Positions 32,239 to 40,836 of a stretch of DNA of 44,090 nucleotides are shown piece after piece. The translations under genes were made by a program, and so were the position numbers. Positions within the stretch are counted from its first letter, which is position 1, and each line of letters opens with the position of its first letter. Below the pieces are notes generated by a model, which saw only the letters and a list, made by a program, of their open reading frames with translations, did not search any database and was not told where the DNA came from. Origin of the DNA: Cellulomonas sp. RIT-PI-Y (lineage in GTDB: Bacteria; Actinomycetota; Actinomycetes; Actinomycetales; Cellulomonadaceae); contig NZ_JANZKP010000028.1 in the NCBI RefSeq assembly GCF_025642745.1, positions 1 to 44,090 of the forward strand, in the 5' to 3' direction.

Positions 32239-32545
32239 ACTTCGTACTGCGCCCCTTCGCCTTCTCCACCGGGTACTTGGCGCGCGTGCGTTCCAGCTTC
32301 TCGAGCACGATCGTGTCCACGTCCAGTCCCGCGCGGTCGGCCAGCAGCAGACAGTAGGTCAGCACGTCAGCCAACTCTTCCGCCAGTCGATCCGGGTCGG
32401 CGTCCGGATCCCACTGGAACACCTCGAGAAGTTCTCCCGCCTCGATGGCGATGCTCTTCGCGAGGTTCTCGGGGCTATGGAACTGGGCCCAGTCGCGCTC
32501 GGCCACGAAGGCGCGGAGGGCATCCATGACCTGCTGGTTCGTCAC
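32225..32545 (-). CDS. MazG-like nucleotide pyrophosphohydrolase
   Basis: This 106-residue all-alpha NTP pyrophosphatase shows the metal-binding pattern IAIEAGELLEVFQWDPDA and EELADVLTYCLLLADRAG (ExxE...ExxD) on its helices, with HSPENLAKS before it. It hydrolyses NTPs or dNTPs to monophosphates. The GTG start (32545) has no ribosome site. TACCGT ends eight bases upstream, hinting at a leaderless message. The 14-base overlap with the GIY-YIG/DUF2075 gene implies a joint function, perhaps nucleotide depletion plus DNA cleavage. Confidence 0.85.
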   Translation of the reverse strand: MTNQQVMDALRAFVAERDWAQFHSPENLAKSIAIEAGELLEVFQWDPDADPDRLAEELADVLTYCLLLADRAGLDVDTIVLEKLERTRAKYPVEKAKGRSTKYDQL

Positions 32546-32808
32546 GGGGAACCACGGTAGTCGAGATGATCGGGGTCGGGGGGTCGGATCGTCGTCGACC
32601 TGCCGGAACCCGGCCCCCGCCCCGCGCGTCGGCGCCGTGGGCCGGGTTCGCCATGAAAACGCTGTGCGTGTCAGACCCCGGTGCCTATGGTGTGTCTCTC
32701 GCCCGGCTCTGTCCGGCCACACCGTCGCAACCCGGCTCGCTGGGGCGGACGTGCTCGTTGACCCGTTGGTTCGCCCCTCGCGGCGGGCACTCACCCCCGG
32801 AGACCTGC

Positions 32809-34542
32809 GTGCTCGGACGACTACTCCTTCGCTACCTGGCGCCCTACCGATGGTTCCTGCTCGGCGTGCTGGTGTTCCAGTTCGCGTCCGCGCTGGCCAT
32901 GTTGTACCTGCCCAGCCTGAACGCGGACATCGTGGACCGGGGCGTCTCGCAGGGGGACACCGGGTACATCTGGCGGACCGGCGGCTTCATGCTCGCCGTG
33001 TCGCTGGGGCAGATCCTGGCGGCGATCGTCGCCACCTTCTTCGCGGCGCGGGCCGCCATGCAGGTCGGTCGTGACCTGCGGGACGACATCTACGGCCGGG
33101 TGTCCGGGTTCTCCGAGCGCGAGGTGTCGCAGTTCGGCGCCGGGTCGCTGATCACCCGGAACACCAACGACGTCCAGCAGGTGCAGATGGTCACCATGAT
33201 GGGCGCGACCATGCTGGTCACCGCTCCGCTGCTGGCGATCGGCGGCATCGTGATGGCGCTGCGGCAGGATGTGAGCCTGTCCTGGCTGATCGCGGTGTCG
33301 GTGCCGACGCTGCTGCTGATCGCGGGTGTCGTGATCAGCCGGATGGTGCCGCTGTTCCGGAGCTACCAGGTCAGGCTCGACACGGTGAACCGGATCATGC
33401 GCGAGCAGCTGACCGGTGTCCGGGTGGTCCGGGCCTTCGTCCGGGAGCCGATCGAGGCCGAGCGGTTCCGGGAGGCGAACACCGACATCCTGGTGGTCGG
33501 CCGCAAGATCGGGTCGCTGTTCGTGATCCTGTTCCCGCTGGCCATGCTGGTGCTGAACGTGACCACGATCGGCGTGATCTGGTTCGGTGCGATCCAGGTG
33601 GACGAGGGCTCCGTGCAGATCGGCACGCTGCTGGCCTTCATGCAGTACATCGGTCAGATCCTGATGGGCGTGCTGATGGCCAGCTTCATGACCGTGATGA
33701 TCCCGCGGGCGGCGGTCTCGGCGGAGCGGATCACGGAGGTGCTGAACTCGGAGTCGACGCTCAGCGCACCCGAGCAGCCGGTGCGGGACTTCCCCGAGCC
33801 CGGGGCGGTCGCCTTCGACGACGTGACCTTCACCTACCCGGGCGCCGAGCACCCCGTGCTGTCCCGGGTGAGCTTCGACGTGCGACCGGGGCAGACGCTG
33901 GCGGTGATCGGGTCGACCGGTGCCGGCAAGACCACCCTGATCTCGCTGCTGCCGCGGCTGTTCGACACCACGTCGGGTGCCGTCCGGGTCGGCGGCGTCG
34001 ACGTCCGGGACGCCGAGCTGGAGACGCTCTGGTCCCGGATCGGACTGGTGCCGCAACGGCCGTTCCTGTTCGCGGGGACCGTCGCGTCGAACCTCCGGCT
34101 CGGCAACGAGGACGCCTCGGACGGCGACCTGTGGCGGGCGCTGGAGATCGCGCAGGGCAGCGACTTCGTGCAGCAGATGGACGGCGGGCTGGAGGCCCGG
34201 ATCGCGCAGGGCGGCACCAACGTCTCCGGCGGCCAGCGGCAGCGGCTCGCGATCGCGCGGGCGCTGATCAGGCGACCGGACATCCTGGTGTTCGACGACT
34301 CGTTCAGTGCGCTGGACCTGGCCACCGATGCCCGGCTGCGGCAGGCCCTGTGGACCGAGCTGCCGGAGGTGACCAAGGTCGTCGTCGCCCAGCGGGTGTC
34401 CACGGTGACCGGTGCGGACCAGATCATCGTGCTGGAGGACGGCCAGATCGCCGGGATCGGCACGCACGCCGATCTGCTCGCGAGCAATCAGACCTACCGC
34501 GAGATCGCGGAGTCCCAGCTGTCCGTGGAGGCCGGAGCATGA
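32809..34542 (+). CDS. ABC exporter half with degenerate ATP site
   Basis: This is one half of a heterodimeric type IV ABC exporter, 577 residues, with six membrane helices (1-300) and a nucleotide-binding domain with Walker A GSTGAGKTT (about 368) and signature VSGGQRQRL. Walker B ends DD (FDDSFSALD) instead of DE, and the switch histidine is Gln (VAQRVST), so this site should hydrolyse poorly, as in TM287 of Thermotoga. GTG 32809 has GGAG upstream; the frame is open to 32566, but that stretch is not like the family. The substrate could be drugs or lipids. It overlaps the partner gene by ATGA. Confidence 0.9.
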   Translation: MLGRLLLRYLAPYRWFLLGVLVFQFASALAMLYLPSLNADIVDRGVSQGDTGYIWRTGGFMLAVSLGQILAAIVATFFAARAAMQVGRDLRDDIYGRVSGFSEREVSQFGAGSLITRNTNDVQQVQMVTMMGATMLVTAPLLAIGGIVMALRQDVSLSWLIAVSVPTLLLIAGVVISRMVPLFRSYQVRLDTVNRIMREQLTGVRVVRAFVREPIEAERFREANTDILVVGRKIGSLFVILFPLAMLVLNVTTIGVIWFGAIQVDEGSVQIGTLLAFMQYIGQILMGVLMASFMTVMIPRAAVSAERITEVLNSESTLSAPEQPVRDFPEPGAVAFDDVTFTYPGAEHPVLSRVSFDVRPGQTLAVIGSTGAGKTTLISLLPRLFDTTSGAVRVGGVDVRDAELETLWSRIGLVPQRPFLFAGTVASNLRLGNEDASDGDLWRALEIAQGSDFVQQMDGGLEARIAQGGTNVSGGQRQRLAIARALIRRPDILVFDDSFSALDLATDARLRQALWTELPEVTKVVVAQRVSTVTGADQIIVLEDGQIAGIGTHADLLASNQTYREIAESQLSVEAGA

Positions 34543-36572
34543 GCGACCAGAAGACCACCCCGGAGCTGACCGAGGACGAGAAGTACGAGCTGGAACTGGG
34601 CGAGCAGGCCCGGATCGCCTCGGACTCGTGGGACTCCGTGGCACCCGGCAAGGCTGACAACTTCAAGGCGAGCTTCGGCCGGATGCTCGGCCTGCTCCGT
34701 CCGTACCTGACCGCGCTGATCGCGGTCAGCCTGATGGGCGCCGGCGGTGTGGTGCTGACCGTGCTCGCGCCGCGGGTCCTCGGGAACGCCACCAACGAGG
34801 TCTTCGAGGGCTACGTCTCGAACCAGCTGCCCGCGGGGACCACCCAGGAGCAGGCGGCCGAGGGGCTGCGGGCCGCCGGGCAGGACCAGCTCGCGGCGAT
34901 GGTCGAGGCGATGGACCGGCTGGTCCCGGGCCAGGGCATCGACTTCGGCCGACTGGGCTCGATCCTGCTCACGGTGCTCGTGCTGTACGCGGCGGGCGCG
35001 TTCCTGACCTGGGCGCAGGGCTTCATCATCAACATCGTCATGGTCAGGGCGATGTGGCGGCTGCGCGAGGACGTCGAGGCGAAGATCAACCGCCTGCCGC
35101 TGCGGTACTTCGACCGGGTGCAGCGCGGTGAGCTGATCAGCCGGGTCACGAACGACATCGACAACATCACCCAGACCATGCAGCAGTCGCTGTCCACGGC
35201 CCTGACCAGCATCCTCACCGTGATCGGCGTGCTGGTGATGATGTTCTCGATCTCCTGGCAGCTGGCACTGATCGCGCTGGTGTCCCTGCCGCTGATGGGC
35301 GTGATCTTCGGGGTGATCGGGCCGAAGTCGCAGAAGGCCTTCGGGATCCAGTGGCGCAAGGTGGGCCGGCTGAACGCCCGGGTGGAGGAGTCGTTCTCCG
35401 GCCACGCCCTGGTGAAGGTCTTCGGCCGTCGTCGTGACTTCCAGGACAGGTTCACCGCGGAGAACGAGGAGCTGTACCAGGCGTCGTTCAAGGCCCAGTT
35501 CCTGTCCGGGATCATCTGGCCGGGCATGAGCTTCGTCGGGAACCTGACCTACGTCGGGATCGCGGTCATGGGTGGCCTGATGGTCGCCAACGGCACGATG
35601 CGGCTGGGGTCGGTGCAGGCGTTCATCCAGTACGCGCAGATGTTCACCCAGCCGCTGTCCGAGCTCGGCGGCATGGCAGCGGTGGTGCAGTCCGGCACCG
35701 CCTCCGCTGAGCGGGTGTTCCAGCTGTTGGACGAGGATGAGCAGTCCGCGGACGACCCGCGGGCACCGGCCCCGGCCGAGGGCGACGGGACGATCGAGTT
35801 CGAGCACGTGCGGTTCTCCTACCGGGAGGACCAGCCGCTGATCGAGGACCTGTCCTTCACGGTGCGGCCGGGCCAGACCGTGGCCATCGTCGGGCCGACC
35901 GGTGCGGGCAAGACCACGCTGGTCAACCTCCTGATGCGGTTCTACGAGCTGGACGGCGGCCGGATCCTCGTCAACGGGCAGGACATCGCGTCGCTCAGCC
36001 GGCACGACGCCCGCGCCCGGACCGGGATGGTGCTCCAGGACCCGTGGCTGTTCTCGGGGAGCATCCGGGAGAACATCCGGTACGGGCGGCAGTCGGCCAC
36101 CGACGAGGAGGTGCTCGCGGCGGCGAAGGCCACCTATGTGGACCGGTTCGTGCACTCCCTGCCGGACGGCTACGACACGGTGCTGGAGGAGGACGCGGCG
36201 AACATCTCGGCGGGGGAGAAGCAGCTGATCACCATCGCCCGGGCCTTCGTGGCCCGGCCGTCGGTGCTGATCCTGGACGAGGCGACCAGCTCGGTGGACA
36301 CCCGGACCGAGCGGCTGCTGCAGCAGGCCATGGCGTCGCTGCGCCAGGGCCGGACGTCCTTCGTGATCGCGCACCGGTTGTCCACGATCCGCGACGCCGA
36401 CCTGATCCTGGTGATGGAGCACGGGGCGATCGTCGAGAAGGGCAGCCACGATGAGCTGATCACCCGGAACGGCGCCTACCACCGGCTGTACCAGTCGCAG
36501 TTCGCCGCCGCGGTGGTCGACGACGCGGATCAGGCGGTCACGACCGGGGACGAGGTGCCCGCGCAGGGCTGA
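34539..36572 (+). CDS. ABC exporter half with intact catalytic residues
   Basis: This is the partner subunit, 677 residues. A charged N-terminal tail of about 50 residues precedes six membrane helices, with a long insertion between helices 1 and 2 (about 85-135). Walker A GPTGAGKTT, Walker B LILDEATSSVD (E present) and switch VIAHRLSTI are all canonical. The signature is ISAGEKQ rather than LSGGQ. Combined with the first subunit's VSGGQ this makes one functional and one degenerate ATP site, as in TM287/288 or BmrCD. Confidence 0.92.
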   Translation: MSDQKTTPELTEDEKYELELGEQARIASDSWDSVAPGKADNFKASFGRMLGLLRPYLTALIAVSLMGAGGVVLTVLAPRVLGNATNEVFEGYVSNQLPAGTTQEQAAEGLRAAGQDQLAAMVEAMDRLVPGQGIDFGRLGSILLTVLVLYAAGAFLTWAQGFIINIVMVRAMWRLREDVEAKINRLPLRYFDRVQRGELISRVTNDIDNITQTMQQSLSTALTSILTVIGVLVMMFSISWQLALIALVSLPLMGVIFGVIGPKSQKAFGIQWRKVGRLNARVEESFSGHALVKVFGRRRDFQDRFTAENEELYQASFKAQFLSGIIWPGMSFVGNLTYVGIAVMGGLMVANGTMRLGSVQAFIQYAQMFTQPLSELGGMAAVVQSGTASAERVFQLLDEDEQSADDPRAPAPAEGDGTIEFEHVRFSYREDQPLIEDLSFTVRPGQTVAIVGPTGAGKTTLVNLLMRFYELDGGRILVNGQDIASLSRHDARARTGMVLQDPWLFSGSIRENIRYGRQSATDEEVLAAAKATYVDRFVHSLPDGYDTVLEEDAANISAGEKQLITIARAFVARPSVLILDEATSSVDTRTERLLQQAMASLRQGRTSFVIAHRLSTIRDADLILVMEHGAIVEKGSHDELITRNGAYHRLYQSQFAAAVVDDADQAVTTGDEVPAQG

Positions 36573-36581
36573 GCCACGGGT

Positions 36582-36587
36582 TAGGGT
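36582..36587 (+). promoter_or_regulatory. -10 element TAGGGT of a probable leaderless promoter
   Basis: TAGGGT ends seven bases before the GTG of the antiporter gene, with no ribosome site between. It begins ten bases after the exporter stop, so the antiporter may have its own leaderless start within the same transcription unit. Confidence 0.5.
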
Positions 36588-36594
36588 CGCGGAC

Positions 36595-38709
36595 GTGCTG
36601 GCCATCGTCGTCATCGTCCTGACCCTGCTGGTGACCGCCGCTGCCGCGGTGTACGCGCCACGCTTCGGGCTGCCCGCACCGCTGATCCTGGTCCTGGTCG
36701 GGATCCTGGTCAGCTTCCTGCCGGTGGTGCCCGCGGTGGACATCGAGGCGGAGTGGATCCTGGCCGGGGTGCTGCCCCCGCTGCTGTACTCCGCCGCCGT
36801 GTCCATGCCCACCATGAGCCTGCGCCGCGACTTCGGAGCGGTCAGCGGGTTGTCGGTGGTGCTGGTGGTCGGCACCTCCCTGGTGCTCGGACTGTTCTTC
36901 GCCTGGGTGATCCCCGGGATCGACCTCGCCTGGGGCGTGGCGCTCGGCGCGATCATCAGCCCGACCGACGCCGTGGCCACCCGGATCGTCAAGAACGCGG
37001 GCGCCTCACCCCGGGTGGTCGCGCTGCTGGAGGGCGAGGGACTGCTGAACGACGCCAGCGCCCTGGTGGTGCTGCGCACCGCGATCGCGGCCACCGCGGT
37101 GGCGTTCTCGTTCTGGCACGCCCTCGGCACCTTCCTCTACTCGGTCGGCATCGCGGTGGTGATCGGCTGGATCGTCGGGCGGTTGAACGTCCGGCTCCGG
37201 GCCAAGGTCACCGATGCGACGGTCAACACCCTGCTCAGCTTCACGGTGCCGTTCATCGCCTCCATCCCCGCCGAGGAGCTGCACGGCTCCGGCCTGGTCG
37301 CCGCGGTGGTCGCCGGACTGATCACGGGCTGGCGCGGACCGCGGCTGCTCTCCCCGCAGCACCGGCTCTCGGATGGGCAGAACTGGGCGACGGTCGAGCT
37401 CATGCTGGAGGGCGTCATCTTCCTGACCATGGGCCTGCAGCTCTATGGGTTGGTGGAGGAGGTGCACGCCGAACACCAGGGGCTGGGCACCGCGATCGGG
37501 CTGGCCGCCGCCGCGTTGCTGATCACCGTGCTGCTGCGCGCCGGGTTCGTGATCCCGATGCTGGCCCGCCTGCGGCGCAAGGCGGCCCGGGGGGCGGCGG
37601 TGGCACCACGCCTGACCGCGATCGAGAAGACGCTCGCCGACCCGGAATGGGCGCAGAAGTTCCTGGTCCGCCAGCGCGAGGCCTGGGCCCGTGGCGAGAT
37701 CGCTGCGGGGCCGAGGCCGGGCACCAACCGCGCACAGCTGCCCCGGCTCGGCGGCCCGGCGGTGCGGCGGGAGGTGGCGGCGGAGGACGCAGCCGCGGAC
37801 GAGCTGCCGCGCGGCGACGGGCCGTTGTCACGACGGGAGGCGGAGCGGTTCGCGCGGCGCCGCGGCCCGGCCGGGGTGGAGGACGCCCGGTCGTTCCGGG
37901 ACGCGGTCACCGAGTCGACCGCCCCGGAATCGGCGGAGGCACCTGCCGACGACCGGCCCACCGGTGACCGACAGGTCGAGGACCGGCCCACCGGTGACGA
38001 GCAGGTCATCTACGACCCCGGCACACCGATCCCGGCGCTCGGCGAGGGGGAACGTGCCGCGGTGGACCGACCGGGGCGCGGGCCGGAGCCGTTCGGCCGC
38101 CTCGGCCGCAAGCCCCGCAAGTCGTTGCGCCTCCGGCTCAAGCTGATCGCCCGGCGCAACGGTCGCCGTGGCCCGGAGACCCGGCAGGCCGACCTGAGCC
38201 GGTTCAGCACCCGGGTCCGCCGGATGCTCGCCGACATCGACTACTTCAGCCGGTCCCCGCTCGGCAAGCGCGAGGGCGTGATCGTGGTCTGGGCCGGGAT
38301 GCGCGGTGCGATCACCGTGGCCGCCGCCCAGACCTTGCCCGCCGAGACCCCTGCCCGCGCATTGCTCGTGGTGATCGCGTTCATCGTGGCGGCGTTCTCG
38401 CTGTTGCTCCAGGGCGGCACCATCGGCTGGCTCGCGGGTCGGCTCGCGCCGGACGCTGAGGCCGCAGCCCGGCAGGAGGCGGAGAACGCGGAGGAGCACG
38501 GCCGGCTGGTCGCGCTGCTGGAGGAGGCCGCCGCGGCCGCGGAAGGCGTCGACGACGGCGAGGTCAGCGAGGCCGACCGGTTGCGGGCGCAGCGCACCGC
38601 CCTGCTGGACGCGCGCGACGACGGCACCTTCGATGCCGAGGCGCTCAGCGGCGCGCTGGAGGCGATCGACGCCGAGCAGATCAGTCTGGAGCTGCGCGGC
38701 GACGGCTGA
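36595..38709 (+). CDS. CPA1-type Na+/H+ antiporter with long cytoplasmic insertion
   Basis: This is a 704-residue membrane antiporter of the NhaP/CPA1 group. Hydrophobic segments fill residues 1-330 with the ion-binding motif LLEGEGLLNDASALVVLRTA and the preceding GAIISPTDAVAT. The membrane core resumes only at about 560 with GVIVVWAGMRGAITVAAAQT. Between them lie about 220 residues that are charged and Pro/Arg-rich, seemingly disordered, including a duplicated ten-residue unit (DDRPTGDRQVE and DRPTGDEQV). Members of the family usually have only a short loop there. The C-terminal soluble part has acidic helices. It probably exports Na+ or K+ in exchange for protons. Confidence 0.88.
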   Translation: MLAIVVIVLTLLVTAAAAVYAPRFGLPAPLILVLVGILVSFLPVVPAVDIEAEWILAGVLPPLLYSAAVSMPTMSLRRDFGAVSGLSVVLVVGTSLVLGLFFAWVIPGIDLAWGVALGAIISPTDAVATRIVKNAGASPRVVALLEGEGLLNDASALVVLRTAIAATAVAFSFWHALGTFLYSVGIAVVIGWIVGRLNVRLRAKVTDATVNTLLSFTVPFIASIPAEELHGSGLVAAVVAGLITGWRGPRLLSPQHRLSDGQNWATVELMLEGVIFLTMGLQLYGLVEEVHAEHQGLGTAIGLAAAALLITVLLRAGFVIPMLARLRRKAARGAAVAPRLTAIEKTLADPEWAQKFLVRQREAWARGEIAAGPRPGTNRAQLPRLGGPAVRREVAAEDAAADELPRGDGPLSRREAERFARRRGPAGVEDARSFRDAVTESTAPESAEAPADDRPTGDRQVEDRPTGDEQVIYDPGTPIPALGEGERAAVDRPGRGPEPFGRLGRKPRKSLRLRLKLIARRNGRRGPETRQADLSRFSTRVRRMLADIDYFSRSPLGKREGVIVVWAGMRGAITVAAAQTLPAETPARALLVVIAFIVAAFSLLLQGGTIGWLAGRLAPDAEAAARQEAENAEEHGRLVALLEEAAAAAEGVDDGEVSEADRLRAQRTALLDARDDGTFDAEALSGALEAIDAEQISLELRGDG
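37951..38010 (+). repeat. 30-bp in-frame tandem duplication in the antiporter insertion
   Basis: Two 30-bp units (37951-37980 and 37981-38010), identical over GACCGGCCCACCGGTGAC, encode the duplicated DRPTGD block of the disordered insertion. Confidence 0.8.
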
Positions 38710-38748
38710 GTTTCGCGCCGGGGGCTCCCCGGGTGAGGATGCGAGGTC

Positions 38749-39939
38749 ATGAGCACCGATGCCCTGCGCCCCGTCCGTCTGGTCCGCGACATCCGTCCGT
38801 GGGGCGGTGAGCGCACCGACCTGCTGATCGGCACCGACGGCCGGATCGAACGGATCGGTGCGGTCGACCCGACCGAGCTGGACCCCGCGCAGGTCGTCGA
38901 CGGTCGCGGGCTGCTGGCGCTGCCCGGCCTCGTGAACGCCCACGCCCATGTCGACAAGTCGTGGTGGGGGCAGTCCTACGGCGGCGAGGGCGGCACCGAG
39001 GGACGGATCCGGCACGAACGAGCACGGCGGGACGAGCTCGGCATCCCCGGCGTCCGGCCCACCGCCGCGGTGCTGGCCGAGATGGTCGCGCACGGCACCA
39101 CGGCCATCCGCAGCCACGTCGACGTCGACCTCGGGGTCGGCCTGCGCGGCCTCGAGGCGGTGCGCGAGGCGGCCGCGGCCTACGACGGGGCGCTGGACGT
39201 GCAGATCGTGGCGTTCCCGCAGGACGGGGTGCTGCGGCGTCCCGGTGTCCTGGACCTGCTCCGCGACGCGGCGCGCGCGGGTGCCGAGCACATCGGTGGC
39301 CTGGATCCGGCTGGGATCGACCGTGACCCGGTCGGCCAGATCGACGCGATCCTGGGGCTGGCGGCCGAGGAGGGGGTGGGCGTCGACATCCACCTGCACG
39401 ACCCGGCGGAGCTCGGGGCGTTCCAGGTCGAGCTGATCGTCGAGCGCACCGCCGACCTCGGGCTGGGCGGCCGGGTGACCATCGCGCACGGCTTCGCTAT
39501 CGCGCAGCTGCCGGAGGGTCCGCGTCGCGAGCTGCTGGCCCGGATGGGGGAGGCGGGAGTGTCGATGACCACGGTCGCGCCGCTCCGTCTGCCGCAGCTC
39601 CCGCTGGGCGAACTGGACGCCGCCGGGGTGCCGGTCGGCTTCGGCACGGACGGCATCCGCGACCTGTGGAGCCCGTACGGCACCGGCGACACGATGGGGA
39701 TCGGCTGGCAGTTCGCCCGCGCGTCGTCGCTCGCCCGGGACGAGGACCTGACCCGGGTGGTGCGCGGCCTGACCAGCGCGGGCGCGTGGGCGGTCGGTCG
39801 CACCGAGGCCGAGCACGACCTGGTGGTCGGCGGGCGGGCGGACCTGGTCCTGCTGGACGCGGAGAACCCGATGGACGCGCTGGTGCGGGCACCCGCCCGG
39901 GAGGTCGTGATCGGTGCCGGACGCGTCCTGGTCGGCTAG
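38749..39939 (+). CDS. Cytosine-deaminase-like amidohydrolase
   Basis: This 396-residue metal-dependent amidohydrolase has ligands H65 and H67 in NAHAHVDKS, a histidine in VDIHLHDPAE, one in VTIAHGFAI and the aspartate in GFGTDGIRDLWSPYG. That set and the VDKS/ DLWSPYGTGD blocks fit the cytosine deaminase/isoguanine branch. The substrate is likely a cyclic amidine or lactam. The ATG comes 39 bases after the antiporter stop, behind a short hairpin (38718-38732). It ends by overlapping the convergent DapA-like gene by four bases. Confidence 0.85.
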   Translation: MSTDALRPVRLVRDIRPWGGERTDLLIGTDGRIERIGAVDPTELDPAQVVDGRGLLALPGLVNAHAHVDKSWWGQSYGGEGGTEGRIRHERARRDELGIPGVRPTAAVLAEMVAHGTTAIRSHVDVDLGVGLRGLEAVREAAAAYDGALDVQIVAFPQDGVLRRPGVLDLLRDAARAGAEHIGGLDPAGIDRDPVGQIDAILGLAAEEGVGVDIHLHDPAELGAFQVELIVERTADLGLGGRVTIAHGFAIAQLPEGPRRELLARMGEAGVSMTTVAPLRLPQLPLGELDAAGVPVGFGTDGIRDLWSPYGTGDTMGIGWQFARASSLARDEDLTRVVRGLTSAGAWAVGRTEAEHDLVVGGRADLVLLDAENPMDALVRAPAREVVIGAGRVLVG

Positions 39940-40766
39940 ACCAGGCCGAGCTCGCGCAGGGTCGCCGCCACCCGCGGGTCGTCCGGCTCCCGGACCGGCG
40001 CCGGCAGGCACGGACCCTCGACGAGTCCGAGCAGTCGTGCGGCGACCGCGGACACCCGCAGCCCACCGTGCTCGGCGATCAGGGCCCACAGCGGGGACAG
40101 CGGCTCGGGATCCGCTCCCCGGGCGATCGCGAGCACCGGCTCCGGCAGGATGCCCGCGATCGAGCTGAACCAGAGGTCGCAGCCCACCGCCAGCCCGGCC
40201 GCGCCGTAGCCGTCGCCGGCCACCCCGATCGCGGTGCCGTCGGGCAGCAGCCTCCGCAGGCCGGGCAGGTCCGCGGGGACCCCGGGCACCTTCACCGCGG
40301 CGATGCCGCCCATGGCCGCGATCCTGGCGTAGAGCTCCGGGGTGAAGGTGAAGCGGGTGGTCCGCGGGTTGTCGTAGAGGACCACCGGCACGTCCACGGC
40401 GGCGAGTACGGTGCGGAACAGCTCGACCACCTCGTCGGCGGTGAGCGGCTGATAGGACACGGGGGCGAGCAGCAGGGCCCGGGCACCCGCGGCCTGGGCG
40501 TCGTCGGCATGGGCCAGGACGTCCCGGGTCCGCAGCGCGCCGATCCCCGCGATCACCGGGGTGCCGTCCGCGTGCTCGACCACGGTCCGCAGCACGGTGG
40601 CCCGTTCCTCGCGGGAGAGCAGAGGAGCGGCGCCGGTGGAACCCAAGGCACCGATCGAGTCGACCCCGGCCGCGGTCAGCCGGTCGACGATCCGTCCGAG
40701 GGCGGTGGTGTCCACCTGTTCGTCACCTATCGGGCTCAGGGGAAACGCGGACACACCCTCAAACAC
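39936..40766 (-). CDS. Dihydrodipicolinate synthase family aldolase/lyase
   Basis: This 276-residue (beta/alpha)8 enzyme of the DapA/NAL superfamily has the substrate loop GALGSTGAAPLLSREE, the catalytic tyrosine in VVLYDNPRTT and the Schiff-base lysine in IAAVKVPGVP. The carboxylate-binding GxTGE motif is changed to GSTGA, so the true DapA reaction is unlikely and another 2-oxo acid aldolase or dehydratase reaction is more probable. I chose GTG 40766 because GGAGGA lies six bases upstream; ATG 40784 is the alternative and adds six residues. It is divergent from the unknown gene at 40837. Confidence 0.85.
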   Translation of the reverse strand: MFEGVSAFPLSPIGDEQVDTTALGRIVDRLTAAGVDSIGALGSTGAAPLLSREERATVLRTVVEHADGTPVIAGIGALRTRDVLAHADDAQAAGARALLLAPVSYQPLTADEVVELFRTVLAAVDVPVVLYDNPRTTRFTFTPELYARIAAMGGIAAVKVPGVPADLPGLRRLLPDGTAIGVAGDGYGAAGLAVGCDLWFSSIAGILPEPVLAIARGADPEPLSPLWALIAEHGGLRVSAVAARLLGLVEGPCLPAPVREPDDPRVAATLRELGLV

Positions 40767-40836
40767 AGCGGCTCCTCCACTCATGCGCGGTTCGATCTCT
40801 GTACCAGGGTGCCTGAGCGGCGCGAACCTGGCAGAT

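Noticed and set aside
32566..32808. N-terminal extension of the first ABC exporter half
   Set aside because: The frame is open, but the translation is not like any exporter N-terminus, while GTG 32809 has a ribosome site and begins just before TM1. I see no separate gene in this 243-base stretch.
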